From the NCBI RefSeq assembly GCF_048282545.1, contig NZ_CP182485.1, positions 1,736,001 through 1,800,000 of the forward strand: DNA of 64,000 nucleotides. Reading direction: 5' to 3'. The notes below the pieces were generated by a model that saw nothing but the letters and a program-made list of their open reading frames with translations, searched no databases and had not been told where the DNA came from. This DNA comes from Opacimonas immobilis (GTDB lineage: Bacteria > Pseudomonadota > Gammaproteobacteria > Enterobacterales > Alteromonadaceae). A program made the position numbers and the translations under genes. Within the stretch, counting starts at the first letter, position 1; each line of letters begins with the position of its first letter. Shown piece after piece: positions 1 through 8,360 of the stretch.

Positions 1-912
1 GATTTTTATGCCTTATTGTTGATGGCAGAAAAACCAGAAGAAGACGGCGGCATGCATGCCAATAGTGCGGTACAAATCGAACTGGATTGTCCAGAGTGTT
101 CGCGTCCGATGAATGTTCGTACCGCAAGCACAGGCGTGTTTTTGGGGTGTACAGGATACAACTTACCTCCCAAAGAGCGTTGCACTAAAACCTTAAACCT
201 CACACCTGGCGATGAAGCCGTTGCTGTGGTAGACGAGGAAGATTTTGAGACTGAAGCGCTGCGTGCTAAAAAACGCTGTCCTTTGTGTGACACCGCGATG
301 GATAGTTATTTGGTAAACGAAACCACCAAACTCCATGTGTGTGGAAATACGCCCAATTGTCCAGGTACTGAGATTGAGAAAGGCACATACAAGATCAAAG
401 GTTATGATGGCCCCGTCTTGGAATGCGACAAATGCCAGTCTGATATGGAGCTCAAAAACGGCCGTTTTGGCAAATATTTTGATTGTACTAACGAAGCATG
501 CAAAAACACTCGTAAGTTACTCAAAAACGGGGAGCCTGCTCCACCGAAAGAAGATCCGGTGCATTTGCCAGAATTACCATGTCAAAAGTCGGAAGGAGCC
601 TATTTTGTTCTGCGTGATGGCGCATCAGGTATTTTCTTAGCTGCGCATAACTTCCCTAAATCTAGAGAAACGCGAGCACCTTTAGTCAGTGAGCTTAAAC
701 GCTTTAAGGACCGTATCTCGCCTAAGTTTTATTACCTAGCGGATGCACCAGCAAAGGATCCTGACGGACAACCTGCTATTGTTCGTTATAGTCGCAAAAC
801 CAAACAGCAATACGTTATGTCAGAGAATGAAAACGGTAAAGCATCAGGTTGGGCTGCTTGGTTCCAAGAAGGTAAATGGGTAGTTGATGATAAACGCAAG
901 AAAGCGAAGTAA
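1..912 (+). CDS. topA: DNA topoisomerase I, C-terminal part (cut by window start)
   Basis: Type IA topoisomerase that relaxes negative supercoils. The frame is open from base 1, so this is the 3' part of the gene; the first in-window ATG at 22 is internal. About 303 residues are visible. They hold the C-terminal zinc-ribbon repeats, with Cys pairs CPEC, CPLC and CDKC each followed by a second Cys pair, and then the zinc-less tail domains. Stretches such as RTASTGVFLGC and FPKSRETRAPL match E. coli TopA closely as I remember it. The catalytic Tyr domain lies outside the window. It is followed by a bidirectional terminator shared with the convergent rne gene. Confidence 0.95.
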   Translation, partial: DFYALLLMAEKPEEDGGMHANSAVQIELDCPECSRPMNVRTASTGVFLGCTGYNLPPKERCTKTLNLTPGDEAVAVVDEEDFETEALRAKKRCPLCDTAMDSYLVNETTKLHVCGNTPNCPGTEIEKGTYKIKGYDGPVLECDKCQSDMELKNGRFGKYFDCTNEACKNTRKLLKNGEPAPPKEDPVHLPELPCQKSEGAYFVLRDGASGIFLAAHNFPKSRETRAPLVSELKRFKDRISPKFYYLADAPAKDPDGQPAIVRYSRKTKQQYVMSENENGKASGWAAWFQEGKWVVDDKRKKAK

Positions 913-944
913 TTTCATTTCTTAAGCGACAAAAGTTAGATATT

Positions 945-976
945 AAAAAAGGCACTTCATTGGGAAGTGCCTTTTT
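945..976. terminator. Bidirectional terminator between topA and rne
   Basis: The stem GGCACTTC (951-958) pairs with GAAGTGCC (964-971) around a 5-nt loop. A run of six A precedes it and five T follow it, so it can work as a rho-independent terminator for topA on plus and for rne on minus. Confidence 0.85.
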
Positions 977-1001
977 GGTTTGAATGATTCAAGTCATTCG
1001 A

Positions 1002-3830
1002 CTAGTCAACACTTGCTGGTCTAGTCATTGGAGCTTGTGCACGATTCACGACTGAGGCAATCGCTGCTTGGCGTGCAGTGCGAGCAATAGTCGGACGAGA
1101 TGCATCATTTAATACGTTGATAACGATATCGCCAAACTCACTTTCTAACGCTTTTGGTAAAGCAGTAGGATGTGATGCTCGAGCTTTACTTGGTAATGCA
1201 GCTTGTTTAGTCGGTTCTGCATCCACTAACTTAGCTGGTTCAGCATCCACCGGGGGGTGAATATCAATACCCGGCTCAGTGACTGTCTCAGTAACGGCAA
1301 TCTCGCTTTCAGCGACCATTTCCGTGACACTCGCCGTTTCCACTGCTTGGGTAACTTCAGCCGAGGTCGACGGTTCAGCTTGCTTACCAGATTCGGCCAT
1401 AATAGTCGCATCTTCGTTTTGTTCACTCACGACTGGCTCAACAACGTCTGATTCAACCGCATCGTCCAGTGGCAGTTCTGCTTGCGCCTGTTCTTGTTTG
1501 CGTTTTTGCCCCGCTGCACGTGCATGCCGTGGTGAGCGGCGAGAGCGAGTACGACGCTCTTTGTGTTCAGAGGCTTCATTCTCAGTGTTTTCAGCAGTAT
1601 GCTCTGACACCGACTCCGTTGCAACAGCTGAATCAGTGACTGGTTCAGGTTGCTCTGCCGCTGTATCCGGCGCTGAAGGTATTGTAACAGGTGCTTGAGT
1701 AGACTCAGATACGTTAGGAGTCTCGGTAACGCTTTCTTGCACAACCACTGATGAATCTAGTTCACCATTACTTTCTGCTTCAACTGGCGCTACACGAACC
1801 GACCTGCGATTATCGCGACGCTTGCGACGTTCACGTGGTGGCTTGCTGACTGTTTCCGCTTCAGCAGCTTCACTGGCTGCACGTTTTGTCTCATTGCGCT
1901 CTGTTTTTGCATTGCGGTCTCTTTTGTCATGCTGTTCGTTGCGTTCGTTACGCTGAGAACGACGTGATTTAGACTTGCGTTCTTTATCTCCATGATCCCC
2001 ACGCTCTTCCCCATCACTCTTGTTAGAGCGTTTGCTTTGCGTGCGCGCTTGACCATTACGTCCATTGCGCGCTTGATTGCGACGGTTGGTATTGCGACGT
2101 TGATTCTGGTTACGGCCACGACCTTTGCCTTTCTTGGCAGGAGCTGGTTTCGGCGCGAACAAAGCGGTTAACCAAGCAATAAATTGAGTTAATATGCTTG
2201 GGGTACTCTCAACTTTTGGTGCGGGTGCTTGTGGTGGCGCAGCCATTCCTTGCAAAGCGGGTTCTTCACGTTTAACTGGTGCGGCTGCCGCAGCAGACTC
2301 TTGTTTTGCTTCAACCGATTCGGTTAATTCAAGTTTGTAACTGATGTCAGTTAATGCATCTTCTGATCGACGACGATTGATCTCGAAGTGTGGAGTGGTC
2401 AAGTTCACATTTGGCAGTACCAAGATTTGAACTTTATTACGCTCTTCTAGTTGACGTACGGCTTTACGTTTTTCATTCAAAATATACGTTGCAACATCGA
2501 CCGGTAATTGCGCTTCAACTTGCGCCGTGTTGTCCTTGATGCATTCTTCTTCAATGATGCGCAAAACGGAAAGCGCTAATGACTCTGTACCTCGAATCGT
2601 ACCCAGACCAGTACAACGAGGGCAGACATTATGCGCCGACTCACCTAATGATGGACGCAAGCGTTGACGTGACATCTCCAGTAAGCCAAAACGTGAAATG
2701 CGGCTTAATTGCACACGCGCGCGGTCACCACTGACTGAGTCTTTCATGCGATTTTCGACTTCACGCTGATGCTTATTCACAGACATGTCAATGAAGTCAA
2801 TCACCACAAGACCACCTAAATCACGTAAGCGCAGTTGTCTAGCGATCTCTTCGGCGGCTTCTAAGTTGGTATTAAACGCTGTTTCTTCGATATCGCCACC
2901 TTTGGTCGCCCGCGCTGAGTTAATATCGATTGAGGTTAATGCTTCTGTTGGATCAATAACGATAGACCCACCAGAGGGTAGACGTACTTCGCGTTTGAAA
3001 GCTGATTCGATTTGGCTTTCAATTTGGTAGTGGCTAAATAATGGCACTTCACCAGTGTATAGTTTGACGCGATTAGCAAAATCAGGACGCACCAATTTAA
3101 TATGCTGCAAGGCCTGCTCGTAGACAGACTTCTTGTCGATGACAATCTCACCCACATCACGACGCAAATAATCGCGAATAGCCCGTACAATGACGTTTGA
3201 TTCCTGGTGAATCAAAAAGGGTGCAGGGCGGTCTTGAGCAACATCAGATATTGCCTGCCAATGGGTTAATAATACCTTGAGATCCCATGCCAACTCTTCA
3301 GCTGATTTACCCACACCTGCGGTGCGGACAATCAGTCCCATACCTTTGGGTAGGTCAAGTTGATCTAAGGCAGCTTTTAAGTCTGAGCGCTCATCGCCTT
3401 CAATACGACGAGAGATACCACCCGCCCGTGGGTTATTAGGCATCAGGACTAAATAAGAACCAGCTAAACTAATGAACGTAGTCAGGGCTGCGCCTTTCTG
3501 GCCACGTTCTTCTTTGTCGATTTGAATGATGACTTCTTGGCCTTCTTTGACGGCATCCTTGATGTTTGGACGTCCTTCAAATGTGTAGTCATCTGGGAAG
3601 TAATTTCTCGCGATTTCTTTGAGTGGTAAAAATCCGTGACGCTCAGCGCCATAATCAACGAACGCCGCTTCTAGGCTAGGTTCTACGCGAGTGATGGTGC
3701 CTTTGTAGATGTTGGCTTTTTTTTGTTCATGGCCGGGGCTTTCGATGTCTAAATCATATAGCTTTTGACCATCAACAAGTGCAACACGCAGTTCTTCTTG
3801 CTGCGTGGCATTGATGAGCATTCTTTTCAT
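1002..3830 (-). CDS. rne: Ribonuclease E, degradosome scaffold
   Basis: Endoribonuclease for mRNA decay and for rRNA, tRNA and sRNA processing. The 942 residues show the usual layout: an S1 RNA-binding domain near 35-125; a catalytic core with the metal-binding Asp motifs SIDINSA and LVVIDFIDM near 300-350; and the zinc-link CPRC near 405. From about residue 520 a disordered half follows. It holds a short amphipathic segment (about 545-560, FIAWLTALF), consistent with membrane attachment, then Arg/Asn-rich RNA-binding blocks and long acidic Glu/Val/Thr-rich tracts. The tail is low in complexity and yields several spurious antisense ORFs. The start ATG at 3830 gives the MKRMLINATQQEELRVA beginning typical of the family. 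A long untranslated region lies upstream. Confidence 0.97.
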   Translation of the reverse strand: MKRMLINATQQEELRVALVDGQKLYDLDIESPGHEQKKANIYKGTITRVEPSLEAAFVDYGAERHGFLPLKEIARNYFPDDYTFEGRPNIKDAVKEGQEVIIQIDKEERGQKGAALTTFISLAGSYLVLMPNNPRAGGISRRIEGDERSDLKAALDQLDLPKGMGLIVRTAGVGKSAEELAWDLKVLLTHWQAISDVAQDRPAPFLIHQESNVIVRAIRDYLRRDVGEIVIDKKSVYEQALQHIKLVRPDFANRVKLYTGEVPLFSHYQIESQIESAFKREVRLPSGGSIVIDPTEALTSIDINSARATKGGDIEETAFNTNLEAAEEIARQLRLRDLGGLVVIDFIDMSVNKHQREVENRMKDSVSGDRARVQLSRISRFGLLEMSRQRLRPSLGESAHNVCPRCTGLGTIRGTESLALSVLRIIEEECIKDNTAQVEAQLPVDVATYILNEKRKAVRQLEERNKVQILVLPNVNLTTPHFEINRRRSEDALTDISYKLELTESVEAKQESAAAAAPVKREEPALQGMAAPPQAPAPKVESTPSILTQFIAWLTALFAPKPAPAKKGKGRGRNQNQRRNTNRRNQARNGRNGQARTQSKRSNKSDGEERGDHGDKERKSKSRRSQRNERNEQHDKRDRNAKTERNETKRAASEAAEAETVSKPPRERRKRRDNRRSVRVAPVEAESNGELDSSVVVQESVTETPNVSESTQAPVTIPSAPDTAAEQPEPVTDSAVATESVSEHTAENTENEASEHKERRTRSRRSPRHARAAGQKRKQEQAQAELPLDDAVESDVVEPVVSEQNEDATIMAESGKQAEPSTSAEVTQAVETASVTEMVAESEIAVTETVTEPGIDIHPPVDAEPAKLVDAEPTKQAALPSKARASHPTALPKALESEFGDIVINVLNDASRPTIARTARQAAIASVVNRAQAPMTRPASVD

Positions 3831-4192
3831 ATTGTCATATTCTCAATTACGCTGACGCATGAGAATTAGGGCAGGGCTGTGTCCACACTTATAGTGGTCT
3901 GTTCAGACAAAGATATATACACCATGTTCACAACATGGCTTTGCTCCGCTAATTTGTGCATAGCGGGAATAAATTATCTCGTTTTTCTCTTTTAGGTATC
4001 TACATCAACCTAAAATTGCTCTAATTCTGATTAGTTTGCATCAGCAAAGGTCTTATAAAAAAATGCACAAGCGCAAACGGAGTTAGTTCTCTGTGCGTTG
4101 TGACAACGTGTCATGCTTTGTAAATACCGTGTGTTCGATGGCTTGCTATGTGCATGACGTGCGGTTTGTATTAAGTTAGTAGTGTTCGCATT
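3831..4192 (-). promoter_or_regulatory. Long 5' untranslated/regulatory region of rne
   Basis: About 490 bases separate the rne start from rluC, and no protein gene is visible on either strand. The rne-proximal part can form two hairpins on the minus strand: a perfect 7-bp stem at 3922-3938 (CCATGTT/AACATGG, 3-nt loop) and a 5-bp stem at 3946-3966 (CCGCT/AGCGG). In E. coli the rne leader is about 360 nt and its hairpins let RNase E control its own mRNA. The size and position match, but I could not align the fold, so the role is inferred. The other end, up to 4324, carries the rluC promoter. Confidence 0.45.
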
Positions 4193-4308
4193 ATGGCGAG
4201 AGACACTTGCTTATGTAGCTTCGTACCAAAAATACAATTTCGCTGTGCATATTATCGCCTGTATTTGGAATTACTGCAACAAAATTCCATGCATGATCAT
4301 AAGCTTAT

Positions 4309-4317
4309 TGATATAAT
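4309..4317 (+). promoter_or_regulatory. Extended -10 promoter of rluC
   Basis: TGATATAAT (4309-4317) is a perfect extended -10 element (TGn plus TATAAT). No good -35 hexamer is present 15-18 bases upstream, as is common for this promoter class. The expected transcription start is at about 4324-4325, essentially on the rluC ATG at 4325. Confidence 0.55.
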
Positions 4318-4324
4318 CCGCACC

Positions 4325-5290
4325 ATGAATCAAGAATCATCTCCCCAAGTCCGCTTTGTTAACGTTGACAATGATATGTCAGGGCAACGCATTGACAATT
4401 TTTTGATCACTTATCTTAAAAGTGTCCCTAAAAGTTTGGTTTATCGCTTGTTGCGCAAAGGCGAAATCAGAGTGAACAAAAAGCGCATTAAGGCTGAATA
4501 TAAATTACAGCCTTCTGACATCATTCGAATTGCCCCAATTAAGATTGAACAGAAACATACGGATCAACTCAATCCTAAACTGGATAAAATCGCATCATTA
4601 GAACAGGCAATTTTGTTTGAGGATGATCGAGTGTTAGCGATAAATAAGCCCTCTGGTCTTGCCGTGCATGGTGGCAGTGGGCTTAATTTTGGCATGATTG
4701 AAGGGCTCAGAGCGTTGCGTCCACAGCAAGATTTTTTGGAGTTAGTGCATCGCCTTGACCGCGATACATCCGGCGTGATTTTGGTCGCTAAGCGCCGTTC
4801 AGCTTTGCGCAGTTTGCACGAGCAGTTACGGGAAAAACAAATGCAAAAGCGTTACCATGCGATTGTCCACGGCCATTGGCCAGAACATCGGCACAAGGTT
4901 AAGGCGCCTTTGTACAAGAATACTTTACAATCGGGGGAACGGGTTGTGGTGGTAAGGGAAGATGGCAAACCCAGTGAAACACGCTATCGTGTGTTACAGA
5001 CGTTTTGCGATGCTACTCTGGTTGAGGCTTCACCGATTACTGGGCGTACCCATCAGATCAGAGTGCATTGTCAAAGTGCAGGGCATGCCATTATTGGCGA
5101 TGTAAAATACTGCGAGCCTGAAATCAATAATCAATATGCACAGAATGGCTTTTCCCGACTCGCTTTACATGCGGCTACGCTGTCTTTTATGCATCCAGCT
5201 ACCCAAGAGCCTATGCGAATTATGGCTAAATACGACAAACCGTTTAAATATGTGATCCAACAACTTGAAGCCTTGTCAAATCAATCATGA
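4325..5290 (+). CDS. rluC: 23S rRNA pseudouridine synthase C (955/2504/2580)
   Basis: RluA-family enzyme that isomerises three uridines of 23S rRNA. An N-terminal S4 RNA-binding domain (about residues 20-80) is followed by the synthase domain with the catalytic Asp motif VHRLDRDTSG and the later GRTHQIRVH motif. With the start at 4325 the protein is 321 residues, the usual family length, and begins MNQESSPQVRFV. The frame stays open to an ATG at 4193, but the extra 44 residues have no family counterpart, and an extended -10 box lies inside them. No Shine-Dalgarno sequence precedes 4325. The stop overlaps the next gene by ATGA. Confidence 0.93.
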   Translation: MNQESSPQVRFVNVDNDMSGQRIDNFLITYLKSVPKSLVYRLLRKGEIRVNKKRIKAEYKLQPSDIIRIAPIKIEQKHTDQLNPKLDKIASLEQAILFEDDRVLAINKPSGLAVHGGSGLNFGMIEGLRALRPQQDFLELVHRLDRDTSGVILVAKRRSALRSLHEQLREKQMQKRYHAIVHGHWPEHRHKVKAPLYKNTLQSGERVVVVREDGKPSETRYRVLQTFCDATLVEASPITGRTHQIRVHCQSAGHAIIGDVKYCEPEINNQYAQNGFSRLALHAATLSFMHPATQEPMRIMAKYDKPFKYVIQQLEALSNQS

Positions 5291-5931
5291 AGCAACCTTA
5301 TAAGTGCATTATTTTTGACTGGGATGGCACGCTGATGGATTCTGCTGATAAAATCGTTAACACGATGCAAGAAGCGGCGAGGCGTTCGGATTTGGCTGTC
5401 CCTTCTGCCCCTGCTGTTCATCAGATTGTCGGGATCAGCTTAACTCCTGCAATCGCACGTTTATTCGGTCTGTCTTGTCCAGTTAAAACACAAGAAGTTG
5501 TTGAGCATTATAAGTCAGTTTTTGTGTCATATGACCAAACGCCTTGCCCGTTATTTTTAGGTACCGAGCAATTATTAGAAAACTTAATTGACAAATATCG
5601 CTTGGCAGTTGCTACTGGTAAAGCGCGAAGGGGGTTGGAGCGTGCTTGGCAGCATACTCAGACAAAAAGTTATTTTGTTGATTCATGCTGTGCCGATGAG
5701 GCTGAATCTAAGCCATCACCGGATATGCTGTTACAGATCCTAGAACGGCAAAAGCTGGCGCCTGAAGAGTGTCTGATGGTGGGGGATACATCCTTTGATA
5801 TGCAAATGGCGCAAAGCATCAATATGCCAAGGGTTGGGGTAAGTTACGGTGTGCATTCGGTGGCGCAACTCAACCAACACAATCCCGTTGCAATCATTGA
5901 CTCACCCATCGAGTTACTTAACTGGCTCTAG
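5287..5931 (+). CDS. HAD-family phosphatase (phosphoglycolate-phosphatase-like)
   Basis: Predicted cytosolic HAD-IA phosphatase of 214 residues. Motif I is IFDWDGTLMDS with the nucleophile and acid/base Asp at residues 10 and 12. A helical cap follows, then motif II VATGKA, motif III KPSPD and motif IV MVGDTSFDM. The fold resembles Gph and YqaB-type phosphatases, but the substrate cannot be read from the sequence. The gene is translationally coupled to rluC through an ATGA overlap, an arrangement I recall in related genera. Its last 18 bases overlap the end of the convergent yceF, and no terminator separates them. Confidence 0.85.
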   Translation: MKQPYKCIIFDWDGTLMDSADKIVNTMQEAARRSDLAVPSAPAVHQIVGISLTPAIARLFGLSCPVKTQEVVEHYKSVFVSYDQTPCPLFLGTEQLLENLIDKYRLAVATGKARRGLERAWQHTQTKSYFVDSCCADEAESKPSPDMLLQILERQKLAPEECLMVGDTSFDMQMAQSINMPRVGVSYGVHSVAQLNQHNPVAIIDSPIELLNWL

Positions 5932-6504
5932 GACATCCACACCGAGTTCGAACAGGATGGCGGTTAACTCAATCAGCGGTAACCCGACCAGCGTATTGGT
6001 ATCGCGACCGTTCAAAAATTTGAATAAAGCGATACCTAATCCTTCTGATTTAAAACTCCCCGCACAATCAAACGGTTGCTCACGGTCGACATACCCCTCA
6101 ATCTGCTCTTGAGTCAAATCGCGAAAGCCAACAATAAAGGGCTCGACAATGGTTTTTTCAAATTCTTGTTCGGGCAAAAGCACACACAAAGAGGTATAAA
6201 ATGTGACCGTTTGACCGCTGCATTGACGTAATTGGGCAATCGCATTGTCGCGATTACCGGGTTTGGTCAAAATAGTATTATCTATGCATGCGACTTGATC
6301 AGAAGCAATGGTGATGGCATTAGGTTGTCTGGCTGCTACCACTTTGGCTTTCTGATATGCTAATCGGTGCACTAAAGCAGCGGGTGACTCATCTTTAGCT
6401 GGCGTTTCGTCAATCTCTGGGGACACAGAATCGTAGCTGAGTCCAAGTTGGTTTAACAAAGTGCGACGATATTTTGATGATGAAGCTAATATAATTTTTT
6501 TCAT
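5914..6504 (-). CDS. yceF: Maf-like nucleotide pyrophosphatase (7-methyl-GTP type)
   Basis: Maf/HAM1-superfamily enzyme expected to hydrolyse modified nucleotides; E. coli YceF prefers 7-methyl-GTP. The 196 residues contain the family signatures: LASSSKYRR at the N-terminus, EIDETP near 30, SDQV near 68 and the KSEGLG segment near 150. The sequence follows YceF rather than YhdE. The gene runs away from yceD, and the two start regions lie back to back with overlapping promoters. A leftward promoter is plausible: TTGCAC (plus coordinates 6573-6578) and TATATA (6551-6556) with 16 bases between them. Its 3' end overlaps the HAD gene. Confidence 0.92.
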   Translation of the reverse strand: MKKIILASSSKYRRTLLNQLGLSYDSVSPEIDETPAKDESPAALVHRLAYQKAKVVAARQPNAITIASDQVACIDNTILTKPGNRDNAIAQLRQCSGQTVTFYTSLCVLLPEQEFEKTIVEPFIVGFRDLTQEQIEGYVDREQPFDCAGSFKSEGLGIALFKFLNGRDTNTLVGLPLIELTAILFELGVDVLEPVK

Positions 6505-6560
6505 AGATGGTATATCGTTAGAAAATGAATAAAATAAACGATCAATCCACTATATATCCT

Positions 6561-6589
6561 TTGACAGTTGTTGTGCAAATCTATAATAT
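6561..6589 (+). promoter_or_regulatory. Promoter of the yceD-rpmF-fab cluster
   Basis: A perfect -35 TTGACA lies at 6561-6566. The -10 is either TATAAT at 6582-6587 (15-base spacer) or TAATAT at 6584-6589 (17-base spacer). The predicted start falls about 3-8 bases before the yceD ATG at 6599. The -35 lies within the spacer of the opposing yceF promoter. Confidence 0.65.
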
Positions 6590-6598
6590 GCGCGCCGT

Positions 6599-7129
6599 AT
6601 GCAGAAAGTTAAATTGCCAAAATACCTTGATCCGGTCAAAGCCGCTACCAAGCGTTCTGAGTATTCAGGCGTAATGGTGTCGAAAGACATGCCAAGGTGG
6701 GAAGCGTCCGTCGCTTCATGTGATGAGTTTATCCAAGTGGATGTTAAGTTTGCAAAAGACGCGCAGGGTCTTACTTACTTCCAAGGCGAACTCAGCACAG
6801 GGGCTCAACTTATCTGTCAACGTTGTAATTCAATCATGCCGCAAGCGACACAAGTGGCTTTTTGTTTCACTCCCGTGCAGGGGAATGAACTTGAGCACGA
6901 TGAATTACCTGACGCTTACGAACCGGTTGCCGTCAACGAACACGGAGAAGTGGACTTGGTGCAATTATTCGAAGACGAATTGATTATTACTTTGCCAATT
7001 GTACCTGTTCATGCAGAGGATGAGTGCAGTGTTACGCAAAACGATATGACGTTTGGTCAACTTGAACCGGAACAGGAGCGTGAAAACCCATTTGCGGTTT
7101 TACAAAAACTTAAGCGAGACCAGGAGTAA
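6599..7129 (+). CDS. yceD: YceD/DUF177 23S rRNA accumulation protein
   Basis: DUF177 protein of 176 residues; the E. coli homologue YceD is needed for normal 23S rRNA accumulation. The conserved CQRC pair sits near residue 75, and a second Cys lies in the acidic C-terminal third (HAEDECS). The start at 6599 gives the common MQKVKLPKYLDPVKAA beginning, though almost no leader lies between promoter and ATG. rpmF starts 3 bases after the stop, and its ribosome binding site AGGAG overlaps the end of yceD, so the two are co-transcribed, as is usual. Confidence 0.93.
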   Translation: MQKVKLPKYLDPVKAATKRSEYSGVMVSKDMPRWEASVASCDEFIQVDVKFAKDAQGLTYFQGELSTGAQLICQRCNSIMPQATQVAFCFTPVQGNELEHDELPDAYEPVAVNEHGEVDLVQLFEDELIITLPIVPVHAEDECSVTQNDMTFGQLEPEQERENPFAVLQKLKRDQE

Positions 7130-7132
7130 ATT

Positions 7133-7303
7133 ATGGCAGTACAGCAAAATCGTAAAACCCGCGCTAAGCGTGGTATGCGTCGTTCACATGATGCTCTCAC
7201 AGGCGCAACTTTGTCTGTCGATTCTACATCAGGTGAAACGCACCGTCGTCACCACGTGACGGCTGATGGTTTTTACAAAGGCAAAAAAGTCGTAGGCAAC
7301 TAA
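7133..7303 (+). CDS. rpmF: 50S ribosomal protein L32
   Basis: A 56-residue ribosomal protein beginning MAVQQNRKTRAKRGMRRSHD, the canonical L32 start, and ending KGKKVVGN. It is rich in Arg and Lys. The C-terminal zinc Cys residues found in some bacterial L32 proteins are absent, as in E. coli. An AGGAG site lies 6 bases upstream. plsX begins 10 bases after the stop, which places rpmF inside the lipid-synthesis operon. Confidence 0.96.
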   Translation: MAVQQNRKTRAKRGMRRSHDALTGATLSVDSTSGETHRRHHVTADGFYKGKKVVGN

Positions 7304-7313
7304 GCTCGATTTT

Positions 7314-8351
7314 ATGTCAGTACTAACCATTGCGTTAGATTCAATGGGGGGAGATCATGGTCCCCCCATTATTATTTCTGGAGCAATAAAAGCGCTCCAC
7401 CAACACTCGCATCTCTTTCTTATCTTGTGCGGCGACGCACACCTTATCAACCGTGAACTCAAAGAAGTCCAAACAGCAATTTGTCAGCGAATTAAAGTCG
7501 TGCATTGCCAAGATGTGGTTACCATGGAGGATAAACCGTCGACCGCTTTGCGTCGCAAAAAAGACTCTTCCATGCGTCGAGCGATTGAGCTAGTCGCCTC
7601 AGGTGAAGCCGATGCTTGCGTCAGTGCAGGTAATACTGGGGCTTTGTTTGCTCTTGCAGCGGTGTTACTCAAAACTTTACCCGGTATTGACCGTCCAGCA
7701 CTGGTTTCGCATTTGCCTTGCCAGTCAGAGCAATCAGTATGGTTATTGGACTTGGGCGCGAATATCAGTAACTCAGACACTACCTTAGTACAAAATGCCG
7801 TCATGGGCTCAGTGCTTGCGCAAACCGTTGGTCATTTAGGTGCTAAGCGGGGTAATTTTGCCCCTAAAGTCGCCTTGTTGAACGTAGGTGAAGAACATAC
7901 CAAAGGTCACGAAAGCATCCAAAAAGCCGCTAACAGGCTGAGACAATTAAATAAAATTAATTTCATTGGTTATCTGGAAGCCAATGACATTTTAAGTGGT
8001 AAAGCTGACGTCATCGTCACTGACGGTTTTACTGGAAATGTGGCGTTAAAAGCAAGTGAAGGCATTTACACCTTTCTGCGAGCGGAGATTTATCGTATTA
8101 CTTGCAGCAGTTTATGGATGAAATTGCTGGCTATGTTATGTATTCCGATCCTCAAAAAACTATACAAAAAGATCAAGCCCGACCAGTATAACGGCGCGAG
8201 TTTGATAGGATTAGCAGGTATTGTGGTAAAAAGTCATGGCAACGCGAATGCAAACGCGGTAGCTTCTGCAATAACTCAAGCAGTACATGAAGTCGAGCAA
8301 GACATTCCACACAAAATAAAAACAACAATCGCCAACATATTGCTGGAGTAA
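7314..8351 (+). CDS. plsX: Phosphate acyltransferase PlsX
   Basis: Converts acyl-ACP to acyl-phosphate for phosphatidic-acid synthesis, as a peripheral membrane enzyme. The 345 residues begin with the family hallmark LTIALDSMGGDHGP and contain SAGNTGALFA near 105 and the VIVTDGFTGNVALKASEG motif near 230. The C-terminal end fits the usual length. It lies between rpmF and fabH, with 9 bases to fabH, in the standard gammaproteobacterial order. Confidence 0.96.
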   Translation: MSVLTIALDSMGGDHGPPIIISGAIKALHQHSHLFLILCGDAHLINRELKEVQTAICQRIKVVHCQDVVTMEDKPSTALRRKKDSSMRRAIELVASGEADACVSAGNTGALFALAAVLLKTLPGIDRPALVSHLPCQSEQSVWLLDLGANISNSDTTLVQNAVMGSVLAQTVGHLGAKRGNFAPKVALLNVGEEHTKGHESIQKAANRLRQLNKINFIGYLEANDILSGKADVIVTDGFTGNVALKASEGIYTFLRAEIYRITCSSLWMKLLAMLCIPILKKLYKKIKPDQYNGASLIGLAGIVVKSHGNANANAVASAITQAVHEVEQDIPHKIKTTIANILLE

Positions 8352-8360
8352 TACCCAATT

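Noticed and set aside
1279..1698. 139-residue frame on plus, Ser/Ala-rich
   Set aside because: Lies fully antisense to the low-complexity tail of rne; its composition follows from the repetitive Glu/Val codons on the other strand.
4193..4324. 44-codon N-terminal extension of rluC
   Set aside because: The extra residues (Cys- and Leu-rich) have no family match, and the extended -10 promoter lies inside them.
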